A DNA stretch of 32,023 nt from IMG/VR virus record IMGVR_UViG_3300044678_000071, positions 1 to 32,023 of that record; one strand, 5' to 3'. Both the position numbers and the translations under genes were made by a program. The notes under the pieces were generated by a model. It saw only the letters and a program-made list of their open reading frames with translations. It was not told the DNA's origin and ran no database searches. This document shows positions 1-6,284 of this stretch, piece by piece (positions within the stretch are counted from its first letter, which is position 1; each line of letters begins with the position of its first letter). The stretch is from a virus.

Positions 1-27
1 AAACAGCAGAAAGGTTGGAAAACTCAG

Positions 28-435
28 ATGAGTGAACTATTAATCGGTTCTACAAGCGATCCGAACGAAGCAACAGTATTACCAGCAAGCGCAGAAGAGA
101 AGGCTAGGCAAGTACCAGACCCGTCTGGATACCGCATCCTGTGTGGGATTCCAGAAATTGAGGATAAATTTGACAGTGGTCTAGTTAAGGCAGATATAAC
201 CATGCAGCATGAAGAATTGCTGACTACGGTTTTGTTTGTTATGAAAATGGGTCCAGATTGTTATAAAGACCCAGCTAGGTTCCCGTCAGGTCCGTGGTGC
301 AAAGAGGGTGATTTTGTATTAGTTCGCCCTCACGCCGGTACACGTCTGAAGATTCATGGGCGCGAGTTTCGGATTATTAACGATGATTCTGTAGAGGGTG
401 TAGTAGAAGATCCTCGCGGCATCAGTCGCAAATAA
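28..435 (+). CDS. GroES-like co-chaperonin (phage type)
   Basis: The 135-residue product fits the GroES/Cpn10 fold. A short variable N-terminus is followed by a first strand (GYRILCGIP, residues 34-42), a stretch with the hydrophobic tripeptide G-L-V at 51-53 where GroES has its GroEL-binding mobile loop, then VMKMGPD (71-77) matching the GroES VLAVG strand. EGDFVLVRPHAG (93-104) matches the GroES VGDIVIF region, and FRIINDDSVEGVVED (114-128) matches the VLIMSESDILAIVE end. An insert with two cysteines (C78, C91) replaces the usual roof loop. GroES proteins cap GroEL; T4 gp31 and RB49 CocO do this for the phage capsid protein. The gene sits directly before the scaffold and capsid genes, which supports that role. 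A purine-rich AAAGG lies upstream of the start. GroES-like is well supported; capsid as client is inference. Confidence 0.85.
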   Translation: MSELLIGSTSDPNEATVLPASAEEKARQVPDPSGYRILCGIPEIEDKFDSGLVKADITMQHEELLTTVLFVMKMGPDCYKDPARFPSGPWCKEGDFVLVRPHAGTRLKIHGREFRIINDDSVEGVVEDPRGISRK

Positions 436-445
436 GGAGTAGAAA

Positions 446-1399
446 ATGGCAGATACTGAAAATATTAAAGAGCAGGAACCAGCAGTAGAAGATAAGGATT
501 TTGAACTAGAAATAGAGGATGACACGCCTGAAGAGGACCGTGGGCGTCAGCCGCTACCGAAAGAAGTGGTCGAAGAGCTAGAGCAAGATGAGCTAGAAGA
601 CTACTCTGAGAAGGTAAAAACTCGTCTGAAACAGATGAAAAAGGTCTGGCACGACGAGCGGCGGGAGAAAGAAAGGGCACTGCGGGAGCAACAAGAAGCC
701 TTAGCTATGGCCCAAAAAGCCCTAGAAGAGAATAAAGCTCTCAGAAATAAGCTGAGTGAAGGGGAAAAATCTCTAGTATTGACAGCTACTAGCGCTGCAG
801 AGATTGAGTTGGAGATGGCTAAACGAGCCTACAAAGAGGCTTATGAGGCCGGAGATTCTGACAAGCTAGTAGATGCTCAGGCTAAGCTTAATTCTGTGAA
901 TTTTAGGTTGGAAAAGTTAAAAGGATATAAACCCCCTTTACAAACTCAACAAACTCCTGATATAAATACATCAAGGCCGCAACCTCCGGCTCCGCAGTTA
1001 GACCAGAAAACTGCCAACTGGCGTAACAAAAATACGTGGTTTGGGCAGGACGAAGAGATGACTGCAACGGCGCTAGGGTTGCATCAGAAATTAGAAAAAC
1101 AGTACGGAGCTGGTTATGTCGGTACTGACGAATATTGGAGTACGGTCGATAAGACCATGAAGAAACGATTCCCTGAGTACTTTGGGGAAGAGGAAGAAGT
1201 AGAAACGACTGACAGGGGCGGCAAGCCTGCTCAGCGCACTGAGATGAAACCGGCTAATGTTGTGGCTCCGGTATCAAGAAGCACTTCTGCCAAGAGGATA
1301 GTGCTAAAGCAATCGCAGTTAGCAATTGCGAAGAGGCTTGGGTTAACGCCTGAGCAATATGCGAAAGAAATGATACGACTGGAGAAACAAAATGGCTGA
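446..1399 (+). CDS. Probable capsid scaffolding protein
   Basis: This 317-residue protein has a very acidic N-terminus (residues 1-50, mostly E and D) and a long charged helix likely to form a coiled coil (about 50-160). A Pro/Gln linker follows (about 165-190), then a conserved-looking segment around NTWFGQDEEMTATALGL and a basic helical C-terminus ending LTPEQYAKEMIRLEKQNG. An acidic coiled coil with a basic helical tail is the usual plan of phage scaffolds, where the tail binds the capsid protein. It lies two genes before the major capsid gene, the normal place for a scaffold. AAGGAG is spaced well before the ATG. It overlaps the next gene by 8 bp. No protease motif is seen. The function rests on composition and position. 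Confidence 0.7.
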   Translation: MADTENIKEQEPAVEDKDFELEIEDDTPEEDRGRQPLPKEVVEELEQDELEDYSEKVKTRLKQMKKVWHDERREKERALREQQEALAMAQKALEENKALRNKLSEGEKSLVLTATSAAEIELEMAKRAYKEAYEAGDSDKLVDAQAKLNSVNFRLEKLKGYKPPLQTQQTPDINTSRPQPPAPQLDQKTANWRNKNTWFGQDEEMTATALGLHQKLEKQYGAGYVGTDEYWSTVDKTMKKRFPEYFGEEEEVETTDRGGKPAQRTEMKPANVVAPVSRSTSAKRIVLKQSQLAIAKRLGLTPEQYAKEMIRLEKQNG

Positions 1400-1841
1400 A
1401 AATAGACTTGCACGCGAACTTGAGAGTAGAGAAAAATCTGAGAGACCTAAGCAGTGGCAGCGCCCAGAAACGCTACCGCAGCCTACTAAACAACCTGGTT
1501 ATGCATATCGTTGGATTCGCATATCTGCAAATGGGCAGTTAGACGCTAAAAACGTCTCTGCTAAGTTTAGAGAGGGCTGGGAGCCAGTGCGTATTGAGGA
1601 GCAACCCCAGTTTAAGTTTCTCGTAGACTCTAACAGCAGGTTCAAAGACAACATCGAAGTCGCTGGGCTGTTACTCTGCAAAATGCCAGAAGAGTTCGTG
1701 GACCAACGTGCGGCGTATTTCGCCAAAACGACCAAGGACAATATGGACGCTGTAGACAGCAGCTTTATGAAAGATAACGATCCGAGGATGCCGCTATTTA
1801 AAGAGCGTAGATCCACGACATCGTTTGGCAAAGGCATTTAA
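1392..1841 (+). CDS. Conserved phage protein in head operon, function unknown
   Basis: The 149-residue protein is soluble and charged, with no membrane segment. The segment GYAYRWIRI, the phrase KFREGWEPV and the end DNDPRMPLFKERRSTTSFGKG recall a protein family I have seen in many uncultured marine and T4-like phages next to capsid genes, always without a proven function. It starts inside the end of the scaffold gene (8-bp overlap ATGGCTGA), so translation is probably coupled. Its place between scaffold and capsid suggests a head assembly or virion role. That is inference from position only. Confidence 0.6.
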   Translation: MAENRLARELESREKSERPKQWQRPETLPQPTKQPGYAYRWIRISANGQLDAKNVSAKFREGWEPVRIEEQPQFKFLVDSNSRFKDNIEVAGLLLCKMPEEFVDQRAAYFAKTTKDNMDAVDSSFMKDNDPRMPLFKERRSTTSFGKGI

Positions 1842-1859
1842 CTTTTAACGAGGTCAACT

Positions 1860-2516
1860 ATGGCTTATCCTACTGTTAATGGCCCCTATGGGCTAATTCC
1901 GATCAACTTGATCGGCGGTCAGGTGTTTGCTGGTGCTACTCGTCAGATCCCCATCGCCTCAGCCTATGGCACCGGAATTTTCTTCGGTGACGTAGTTAAG
2001 CTGTCCAGTGATGGTGTTCTGGTGAAAGAGACCGGTACTACTACCGCTACTCCTGTTGGTGTTTTCCTTGGCTGCTCTTACACCGATCCTACCTACGGTA
2101 AGGTGTTTCGCCAGAACTATCCGTCTGGCACGGTCGCTGCAGACATTCAGGCTTATGTCCAGGATGATCCTGATGCGCTGTATAAAGTAGCTATCGTTTC
2201 TTCCGGTACGACTATCGGTACTGTCCAGCGTACGGTTGTTGGCAACAACGCTGCTCTGGTTCAGAACCCCGGTAATACGACCACTGGTAACTCTGGTGTG
2301 GCTATTGACGACACCGTTGCTACTACGGCTTCCCTCCCGATTCGTATTATTGATCTCGTTCCTGAGACTTCGTACGTGTCTGGCGGTAATGTCGTGTATC
2401 AAGAGGCAATTGTTAAGTGGAATGCTCCGTACGTGGTTTCGACCTCTGACGGTGGCGTTACTACCACTAGCGTTGTGACCGGCGGACACCAATATCTCAA
2501 CCCCGTTGGCGTCTAA
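1860..2516 (+). CDS. Virion structural protein, possible head decoration protein
   Basis: The 218-residue protein is rich in Thr, Val, Gly and Ser and should be mostly beta strand. It opens with NGPYGLIPINLIGGQVFAG and contains an IFFGDVVKL segment, which I recall from small structural proteins encoded just before the capsid protein in many podovirus-like marine phages. A good GAGG ribosome site precedes the ATG. Codon use is the strongly biased type seen in the capsid gene, so high expression is likely. A decoration or minor capsid role is plausible; a vertex or adaptor role is not excluded. Confidence 0.6.
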   Translation: MAYPTVNGPYGLIPINLIGGQVFAGATRQIPIASAYGTGIFFGDVVKLSSDGVLVKETGTTTATPVGVFLGCSYTDPTYGKVFRQNYPSGTVAADIQAYVQDDPDALYKVAIVSSGTTIGTVQRTVVGNNAALVQNPGNTTTGNSGVAIDDTVATTASLPIRIIDLVPETSYVSGGNVVYQEAIVKWNAPYVVSTSDGGVTTTSVVTGGHQYLNPVGV

Positions 2517-2528
2517 GGAGAAACTTAA

Positions 2529-3437
2529 ATGGCTATTTCACGCGCACAACTACTTAAAGAACTCCTTCCTGGTCTGAACGCTCTGTTCGGTATGGAATAT
2601 GCACGCTACGGCGAAGAGCATAAGGAGATTTACGAGACCGAGACCTCCGAGCGTTCGTTTGAAGAGGAAACCAAACTGTCTGGCTTCTCCGCCGCACCGG
2701 TGAAGAACGAAGGCAGTGCAATTGCCTACGATAACGCGCAAGAGGCTTGGACGGCACGCTATACGCACGAGACGATTGCTCTTGGTTTCTCGCTGACGGA
2801 AGAGGCTATTGAGGACAACCTCTATGACTCCCTGTCTTCGCGCTATACCAAGTCTTTGGCTCGCGCTATGGCTTACACCAAGCAAGTTAAGGCTGCGGCT
2901 ATCCTTAACAATGGCTTTGACACTGCCTACCCCGGTGGTGACGGTAAGCCCTTGTTTGCAACGGATCACCCCCTTGTGTCCGGTGGCGTCAACTCTAACG
3001 AGCCTGCTACCCCGGCTGATCTTAACGAGACTTCTCTTGAAGCCGCTGTTATTCAGATCGCCGCATGGACAGATGAGCGTGGTCTCTTGATCGCTGCTCG
3101 CCCCCGCAAGCTGATTATTCCTCCGTCATTGCAGTTCGTTGCAACCCGCCTGTTGGATACTGAACTCCGCGTGGCTACGGCTGACAACGACATCAACGCG
3201 CTGAAGAATAACGGCTCGATCCCCGAGGGCTATGCCATTAATCACTGGTTGACGGATACCGACGCATGGTTCCTGACGACCGATGTGCCCAATGGTATGA
3301 AGCACTTTGTTCGTACCCCGCTGGCTCAGTCCATGGACGGCGATTTCGACACTGGCAACGTTCGTTACAAAGCCCGTGAGCGTTATTCGTTCGGTTGGTC
3401 TGATCCGCTTGGTATGTTCGGCTCGCCCGGCGCTTAA
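2529..3437 (+). CDS. Major capsid protein, Mu gpT-like (HK97 fold family)
   Basis: At 302 residues the protein is close to Mu gpT, the major head subunit. The N-terminal third has the charged TETSERSFEEETKLSGF region. A helical segment like the HK97 spine helix follows (SLTEEAIEDNLYDSLSSRY, about 90-108), then GKPLFATDHPLVSGG, RPRKLIIPPSLQFVATRLL and a C-terminal strand-rich part ending FGWSDPLGMFG. It probably needs no large propeptide, because no long acidic prodomain is present. Codons are strongly biased (GCT/GCC, CGT/CGC, ATT/ATC; I saw no ATA), as expected for the most abundant virion protein. An AGGAGAAAC site precedes the ATG and a strong terminator follows the stop. Confidence 0.85.
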   Translation: MAISRAQLLKELLPGLNALFGMEYARYGEEHKEIYETETSERSFEEETKLSGFSAAPVKNEGSAIAYDNAQEAWTARYTHETIALGFSLTEEAIEDNLYDSLSSRYTKSLARAMAYTKQVKAAAILNNGFDTAYPGGDGKPLFATDHPLVSGGVNSNEPATPADLNETSLEAAVIQIAAWTDERGLLIAARPRKLIIPPSLQFVATRLLDTELRVATADNDINALKNNGSIPEGYAINHWLTDTDAWFLTTDVPNGMKHFVRTPLAQSMDGDFDTGNVRYKARERYSFGWSDPLGMFGSPGA

Positions 3438-3444
3438 TCTGGGT

Positions 3445-3475
3445 AGAAAGGGGGCTTGTGCCCCCTTTCTTTTTG
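3445..3475 (+). terminator. Intrinsic terminator after the capsid gene
   Basis: A perfect 11-bp stem (AGAAAGGGGGC paired with GCCCCCTTTCT, 3445-3455 with 3460-3470) closes a TTGT loop and runs into five T residues. It starts 8 bases after the capsid stop codon. The stem contains six G:C pairs next to the loop, so this is a textbook Rho-independent terminator. It would end, or partly end, the head transcript and protect the capsid mRNA 3' end. Confidence 0.9.
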
Positions 3476-3507
3476 CTGTACTGTTGTTTCTAGTCCAAGA
3501 TTTTTTA

Positions 3508-3562
3508 CTCATATCGACAGGCTTGGCTGACTTAGTAGAGACGATATGAGGATGTGCTACTA
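3508..3562 (+). promoter_or_regulatory. Candidate structured RNA element (hairpin with possible pseudoknot)
   Basis: CTCATATCG (3508-3516) is the exact reverse complement of CGATATGAG (3542-3550), giving a 9-bp stem with a 25-base loop. TAGTAG inside the loop (3533-3538) is complementary to CTACTA just after the stem (3557-3562), so an H-type pseudoknot is possible. A second loop segment, TTGGCT (3523-3528), is complementary to AGCCAA (3573-3578) right before the next start codon at 3581, so an alternative fold could hide the start site. The element lies in the 143-base gap between the capsid terminator and the next gene. I see no convincing -35/-10 promoter pair in this gap. Function is inference. 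Confidence 0.55.
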
Positions 3563-3580
3563 CACGAAAGGAAGCCAAAC

Positions 3581-3766
3581 ATGGCTCAAACCTCGTTCTC
3601 CGGCCCAGTAAACCTGGGTGTCTATACCGTCGCTACGGCCCCCACAGCTACTACTGGCTCTGTCGCTTACTTTAGCAATGGCGCTGCTGGTCAGCCCGTT
3701 CTCGCTTTCTATAACGGCACCAACTGGCTCCGCGTAGATACTCTCGCTGCTATTTCCGCATCGTAA
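3581..3766 (+). CDS. Small virion-associated protein, unknown function
   Basis: The 61-residue product starts at the ATG preceded by AAAGGAAG (from 3567); an in-frame ATG at 3554 lies inside the structured leader and has no ribosome site. The sequence opens MAQTSFSGPV and has a beta-type motif GSVAYFSNG...LAFYNGTNWLRVD. This motif is common in small head, fibre or tail-associated proteins of phages, where it ends with a displayed strand pair. It is the first gene after the capsid terminator. Codon bias resembles the capsid gene, so it may be well expressed. No enzyme motif is present. Confidence 0.65.
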   Translation: MAQTSFSGPVNLGVYTVATAPTATTGSVAYFSNGAAGQPVLAFYNGTNWLRVDTLAAISAS

Positions 3767-3778
3767 TAGGAGGCTCAA

Positions 3779-4090
3779 ATGCCTACTATGCAATATGACG
3801 TACTAGCGACTAAGCCGCTAGAGTCTACGGGTAACTTTCTAGACCAGAATAACAATGCCATTCAACGGGCGCGGATTAAGACTATTTACGCTGTTAATGG
3901 CGGTAGTGCTGGTTCTGTTGTTATCCGTGAAGGCGGTGCTAGTGGAAAGATTCTAGCCACTATTAACACGGCTGCTAGTACAACTGCTGGTTATACGATC
4001 ATCCCTATGCCTGGTGAAGGAATCCTTTGTGAGTCTGGACTGCACGGGACTGTGACCAACACAACCTCGATGACATTGATCTATGGCTAA
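3779..4090 (+). CDS. Small beta-rich phage structural protein
   Basis: The 103-residue protein has alternating strands (IKTIYAVNG, GSVVIREGG, KILATINTAA, GYTIIPMPGEGILC) and ends TSMTLIYG. I recall small proteins of this pattern next to capsid genes in many marine podoviruses; they look like a compact beta sandwich and may be decoration or head-surface proteins. An AGGAGG ribosome site sits 5 bases before the ATG. The gene overlaps the next one by 8 bp. The function is unproven. Confidence 0.6.
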   Translation: MPTMQYDVLATKPLESTGNFLDQNNNAIQRARIKTIYAVNGGSAGSVVIREGGASGKILATINTAASTTAGYTIIPMPGEGILCESGLHGTVTNTTSMTLIYG

Positions 4091-4337
4091 GACCCCTGCT
4101 TGGCAGCGCAAAGAAGGTAAGAACCCCAAAGGCGGTTTAAACGCCAAGGGGCGTGCTTCCTATAACGCTGCTAATCCAGGTAAGCCGGGGTTAAAAGCTC
4201 CGCAGCCAGAAGGCGGTAAACGGCGTGACTCGTTTTGCGCCAGGATGAAAGGCATGAAGAAGAAGCTCACCTCTGCTAAGACTGCCAATGATCCTAATAG
4301 CCGCATCAATAAATCGCTACGTGCATGGAAGTGCTAA
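4083..4337 (+). CDS. Small basic phage protein (DUF6321-like)
   Basis: The 84-residue protein is strongly basic. Its start AKTPAWQRKEGKNPKGGLN and its core RRDSFCARMKGMKKKL, with an end KSLRAWKC, match from memory a small phage family listed as DUF6321, whose function is unknown. Two cysteines (one in SFCARM, one at the last residue) are conserved-looking in that family. It begins inside the preceding gene and is followed directly by the next ATG. The charge suggests nucleic acid or capsid-interior contact; this is inference. Confidence 0.65.
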   Translation: MAKTPAWQRKEGKNPKGGLNAKGRASYNAANPGKPGLKAPQPEGGKRRDSFCARMKGMKKKLTSAKTANDPNSRINKSLRAWKC

Positions 4338-4586
4338 ATGGAGATGATGCTTTGGAATATCGCCCTCAGTGCGATAGTGGCGGTGATGGGTATGTTGCTT
4401 AAGGGCAAGTTCGATGAGCTTCAACGCATCAGCATTCTGCTTAACAGAACGCGTGAAGAAGTTGCTCGTGACCACATTACCCGTGCAGAAGTCAGGGCAG
4501 ACCTAGAGAAGATCCGTGAGCATTTTGACAACGGATTTAAACGGTTAGAAGACAAAATTGACGCCTTAGGGCAGAGGAAAGTATGA
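4338..4586 (+). CDS. Small membrane-anchored coiled-coil protein
   Basis: This 82-residue protein has one N-terminal membrane segment (about residues 4-23, LWNIALSAIVAVMGMLL) followed by a long amphipathic charged helix (25-80) likely to form a coiled coil. The layout, with N-terminal anchor and coiled coil, resembles hemolysin-XhlA-like or inner-membrane spanin proteins. It lies far from the lysis cassette at 17191-18806, so a lysis role is only one option. It starts directly after the previous stop and overlaps the next gene by ATGA. Confidence 0.6.
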   Translation: MEMMLWNIALSAIVAVMGMLLKGKFDELQRISILLNRTREEVARDHITRAEVRADLEKIREHFDNGFKRLEDKIDALGQRKV

Positions 4587-5137
4587 AGAAGCGTAAATTT
4601 TCTGAAGGCGGTTACGCAGACTCTGACGACGCCAAAAATCTTTTAGAAGCTGAAGAGCGTGAAAAGAAAGAGTATGAGCGTAGCCAGATGAGTGATGAGC
4701 CTGGTACTACTGAAAGTATCAAAGATTTTGTGGCTCGTACTAACAAACCAGCCGCGCCCAAGGCTACTGCGCCTAAGGCTACTGCGCCTAAGGCTAAACC
4801 TAAAGCAGCCGCACCTAAAGTAACTGATACAGGCGATGAAACATCACGTCTGGCTAAGCGTGGTACGGCTTCTAAAGCAGCTGATGCTACGCCTAAGCGT
4901 ATGACCCCTGCAGAGAAACTACGTAACTTACGGGCAAGCCTACCTGAACAAAAAAAGGCTGATATCAAGCCTGATGCTGCCCCAGAAAAAGGGTCTCCTT
5001 TGGATAAGGCGCGCCGTCTTGTACGTGGTTTGAGAGTTCCAGAGCGTACTAGCTATAAGTCTGGTGGTTCCGTATCAGCATCTAGACGTGCTGATGGTTG
5101 TGCAACGAAGGGTAAAACGAAAGGAAAAATGGTATGA
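4583..5137 (+). CDS. Lysine/alanine/proline-rich basic protein with histone H1-like tail
   Basis: This 184-residue protein is mostly disordered by composition. A charged N-terminus is followed by a PKAT/PKA repeat tract (residues about 56-76) that resembles the tails of histone H1 and bacterial histone-like proteins. More basic segments follow. The last 14 residues, DGCATKGKTKGKMV, recur in altered form in the next gene and partly at 7659-7799. No enzymatic motif is seen. Start and stop overlap both neighbours by ATGA, so it belongs to one translation-coupled group. DNA or RNA binding is likely from charge, but a virion role is inference. Confidence 0.6.
   Translation: MKKRKFSEGGYADSDDAKNLLEAEEREKKEYERSQMSDEPGTTESIKDFVARTNKPAAPKATAPKATAPKAKPKAAAPKVTDTGDETSRLAKRGTASKAADATPKRMTPAEKLRNLRASLPEQKKADIKPDAAPEKGSPLDKARRLVRGLRVPERTSYKSGGSVSASRRADGCATKGKTKGKMV
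4754..4795 (+). repeat. 15-bp tandem repeat coding for A-P-K-A-T units
   Basis: Three near-identical copies of GCGCCTAAGGCTACT (the first has one C for T, the third is cut to 12 bases) lie in tandem and encode APKAT-APKAT-APKA. Such exact short repeats change copy number easily, so this tract is a likely length-variable site between related phages. Confidence 0.85.
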
Positions 5138-5241
5138 AAAAGATGACTGGCATGGGCGCTACCAAAATGGGCGCTGTTAAGACTGCTGCTCCTAGCCGTG
5201 ACGGTGTGGCTTCTAAGGGCAAAACCAAAGGCAAGATGGTC
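5093..5241 (+). repeat. Duplicated 42-bp segment encoding DGxAxKGKTKGKMV
   Basis: Copy 1 (5093-5134) ends the 4583-5137 gene and copy 2 (5200-5241) lies inside the 5134-5298 gene. The protein reads DGCATKGKTKGKMV and DGVASKGKTKGKMV. At DNA level the codons have drifted mainly at third positions, so the duplication is old and the peptide is kept by selection. Confidence 0.75.
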
Positions 5242-5298
5242 AAGATGATGAACGGCGGTATGCCCAAGACCAAGATGGCTGGCGGCGGGAAGTGCTAA
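5134..5298 (+). CDS. Tiny Lys/Met/Gly-rich basic protein
   Basis: The 54-residue product runs from the ATG at 5134 (ATGA overlap with the preceding gene) to TAA at 5296-5298, directly followed by the next ATG. It is composed mainly of K, M, G, A and T, with repeated TKM, GKMV and PKTKM steps. Residues 23-36 (DGVASKGKTKGKMV) repeat the last 14 residues of the upstream protein, so the two genes probably share a duplicated segment. No known domain is recognised. Its packing between two genes with no gap supports that it is real. Confidence 0.6.
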   Translation: MKKMTGMGATKMGAVKTAAPSRDGVASKGKTKGKMVKMMNGGMPKTKMAGGGKC

Positions 5299-5586
5299 AT
5301 GAGACCTTCACGCGGGATGGGTGATATTCGCCCATCTAAAATGCCCAAGGCTAAAAAAGCCACTCGTAGGGATAACCCTAATTCTTTCACGCAGTATGCT
5401 GAAGGCGGAAAGGTTAAATCTCGTGTCAATGAAGCAGGCACTTATACGAAGCCGGGAATGCGTAAGAGTCTTTTTGAAAAGATTAAAGGCTCCGCCACTC
5501 AAGGGACTGCTGCGGGTCAATGGTCAGCAAGAAAAGCACAACTCTTGGCTAAGCAGTACAAAGCTAAGGGGGGTGGATATAAGTGA
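5299..5586 (+). CDS. Small basic protein, first half of a DUF5872-like domain
   Basis: The 95-residue protein ends with a strongly conserved-looking block: NEAGTYTKPGMRKSLFEKIK (44-63), then GQWSARKAQLLAKQYKAKGGGY (73-94). From memory this block is the first part of a domain (DUF5872) found in phages, giant viruses and some algae, often followed in the same chain by the block seen here in the gene at 5686-5925. The function of the domain is unknown. The gene starts right after the previous stop, and its stop overlaps a possible GTG start. The family name is recall, not a search result. Confidence 0.65.
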   Translation: MRPSRGMGDIRPSKMPKAKKATRRDNPNSFTQYAEGGKVKSRVNEAGTYTKPGMRKSLFEKIKGSATQGTAAGQWSARKAQLLAKQYKAKGGGYK

Positions 5587-5747
5587 TTCGGGCACCGGTG
5601 TACGACCCGAAGAGAGACGGAAATGTGTTTTCGTGGGTTTTAAGAGCTGCGGAAGTTTACCGGATGAGAAAAAGGACTGAGCGAGATGCCGCTAAAGAAG
5701 CCGCAGCAGAGCTTGAAAGACTGGACAGCACAAAAGTGGAGAACTAA
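5583..5747 (+). CDS. Possible small charged helical protein (GTG start)
   Basis: A 54-residue reading frame opens with GTG at 5583 (GTGA overlap with the previous stop) and closes at TAA 5745-5747. An AAGGGGGG run lies about ten bases upstream. The sequence has a short ordered start (APVYDPKRDGNVFSWVLRAA) and a charged helix RMRKRTERDAAKEAAAELE. It overlaps the next gene by 62 bases in another frame, which is unusual for this window, so it may be spurious. No family is recognised. Confidence 0.4.
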   Translation: MIRAPVYDPKRDGNVFSWVLRAAEVYRMRKRTERDAAKEAAAELERLDSTKVEN

Positions 5748-5925
5748 GAGTGGGAAACCGTCTTCCGTTACTGGCGAGCGTTACCTCCCAACGTCAGCGA
5801 TCAACGCACTATCTCCAGCTGAGTATGCAGCGACGACAAGAGCGAAAAGAGCTGGCAAAGCTTCTGGAAAACAATTCGTTAAACAACCAGCAGGAATTGC
5901 AAAGAAGACAGCGAGGTTCCGATAA
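5686..5925 (+). CDS. Small basic protein, second half of a DUF5872-like domain
   Basis: The 79-residue protein is almost all one conserved-looking block: QQSLKDWTAQKWRTKSGKPS (residues 6-25), TGERYLPTSAINALSPAEYA (28-47), then KGKQFVKQPAGIAKKTAR with small differences (59-77). I recall this block as the C-terminal part of proteins that carry the block of the gene at 5299-5586 as their N-terminal part. Here the two are separate genes in the same frame. AAAGGA sits 9 bases before the ATG. The protein is strongly basic and has no membrane segment. Function unknown. Confidence 0.65.
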   Translation: MPLKKPQQSLKDWTAQKWRTKSGKPSSVTGERYLPTSAINALSPAEYAATTRAKRAGKASGKQFVKQPAGIAKKTARFR

Positions 5926-6284
5926 TGGCTGAAGAAAAGAAAACAGAAGATAAGCGTTCTAGCCGTACCAAGTGGTTAGATTCGCTACCAGACAACGCCA
6001 TGACAAAGGCTTCCCGTGTGATAAGCCGGGCTGGAGATGCTGTTGGTATTACTCAGGAAGAGCATTACAAGGCTAAGAAGTACCAAGTACCTGAGAAGAC
6101 CGAGAAAAAAGCCAAGGGTGGTTGGATCCAGAAGGCTATTAAGAAGCCTGGCGCACTGCGTGAGCAGCTTGGCATCAAGGGTAAGAAAAAGATCCCCGCT
6201 AAGATGCTGGACCGAGCTACAAAAGCACCGGGTAAGCTAGGGCAGAGAGCGCGTCTGGCTAAGACCTTGAGAGGAATGAAGTGA
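5925..6284 (+). CDS. Small basic phage protein, function unknown
   Basis: The 119-residue protein is Lys/Arg-rich with a C-terminal block (about 75-119) GALREQLGIKGKKKIPAK...GKLGQRARLAKTLRGM. This block is frequent in small phage proteins of environmental genomes, as I recall, and looks like a compact helical nucleic-acid-binding unit. It starts in a TAATG overlap and ends in a GTGA overlap, so it is translationally coupled on both sides. No enzymatic motif. A packaged or assembly role is inference. Confidence 0.6.
   Translation: MAEEKKTEDKRSSRTKWLDSLPDNAMTKASRVISRAGDAVGITQEEHYKAKKYQVPEKTEKKAKGGWIQKAIKKPGALREQLGIKGKKKIPAKMLDRATKAPGKLGQRARLAKTLRGMK

Noticed and set aside
1-35. End of an upstream gene (possibly portal) before the co-chaperonin
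   Set aside because: Two frames end here: TGA at 29-31 (ATGA overlap) and TGA at 33-35 (ending ENSDE). Both overlap types occur in this window, and about ten codons are too few to choose a frame or a product.
1959-2492. 177-codon open frame on the minus strand
   Set aside because: Antisense shadow of the biased codons of the structural gene at 1860-2516, no start signal and no recognised protein.
3473-3513. Possible promoter (TTGCTG or TTGTTT with weak -10) after the capsid terminator
   Set aside because: No -10 box with good match at 16-18 bases. A promoter here is logical but not supported by the bases.
5321-5680. 119-codon frame overlapping the DUF5872-like gene
   Set aside because: It lies across 5299-5586 in another frame, lacks a ribosome site, and its product has no coherent pattern, while the other frame has a conserved-looking domain.
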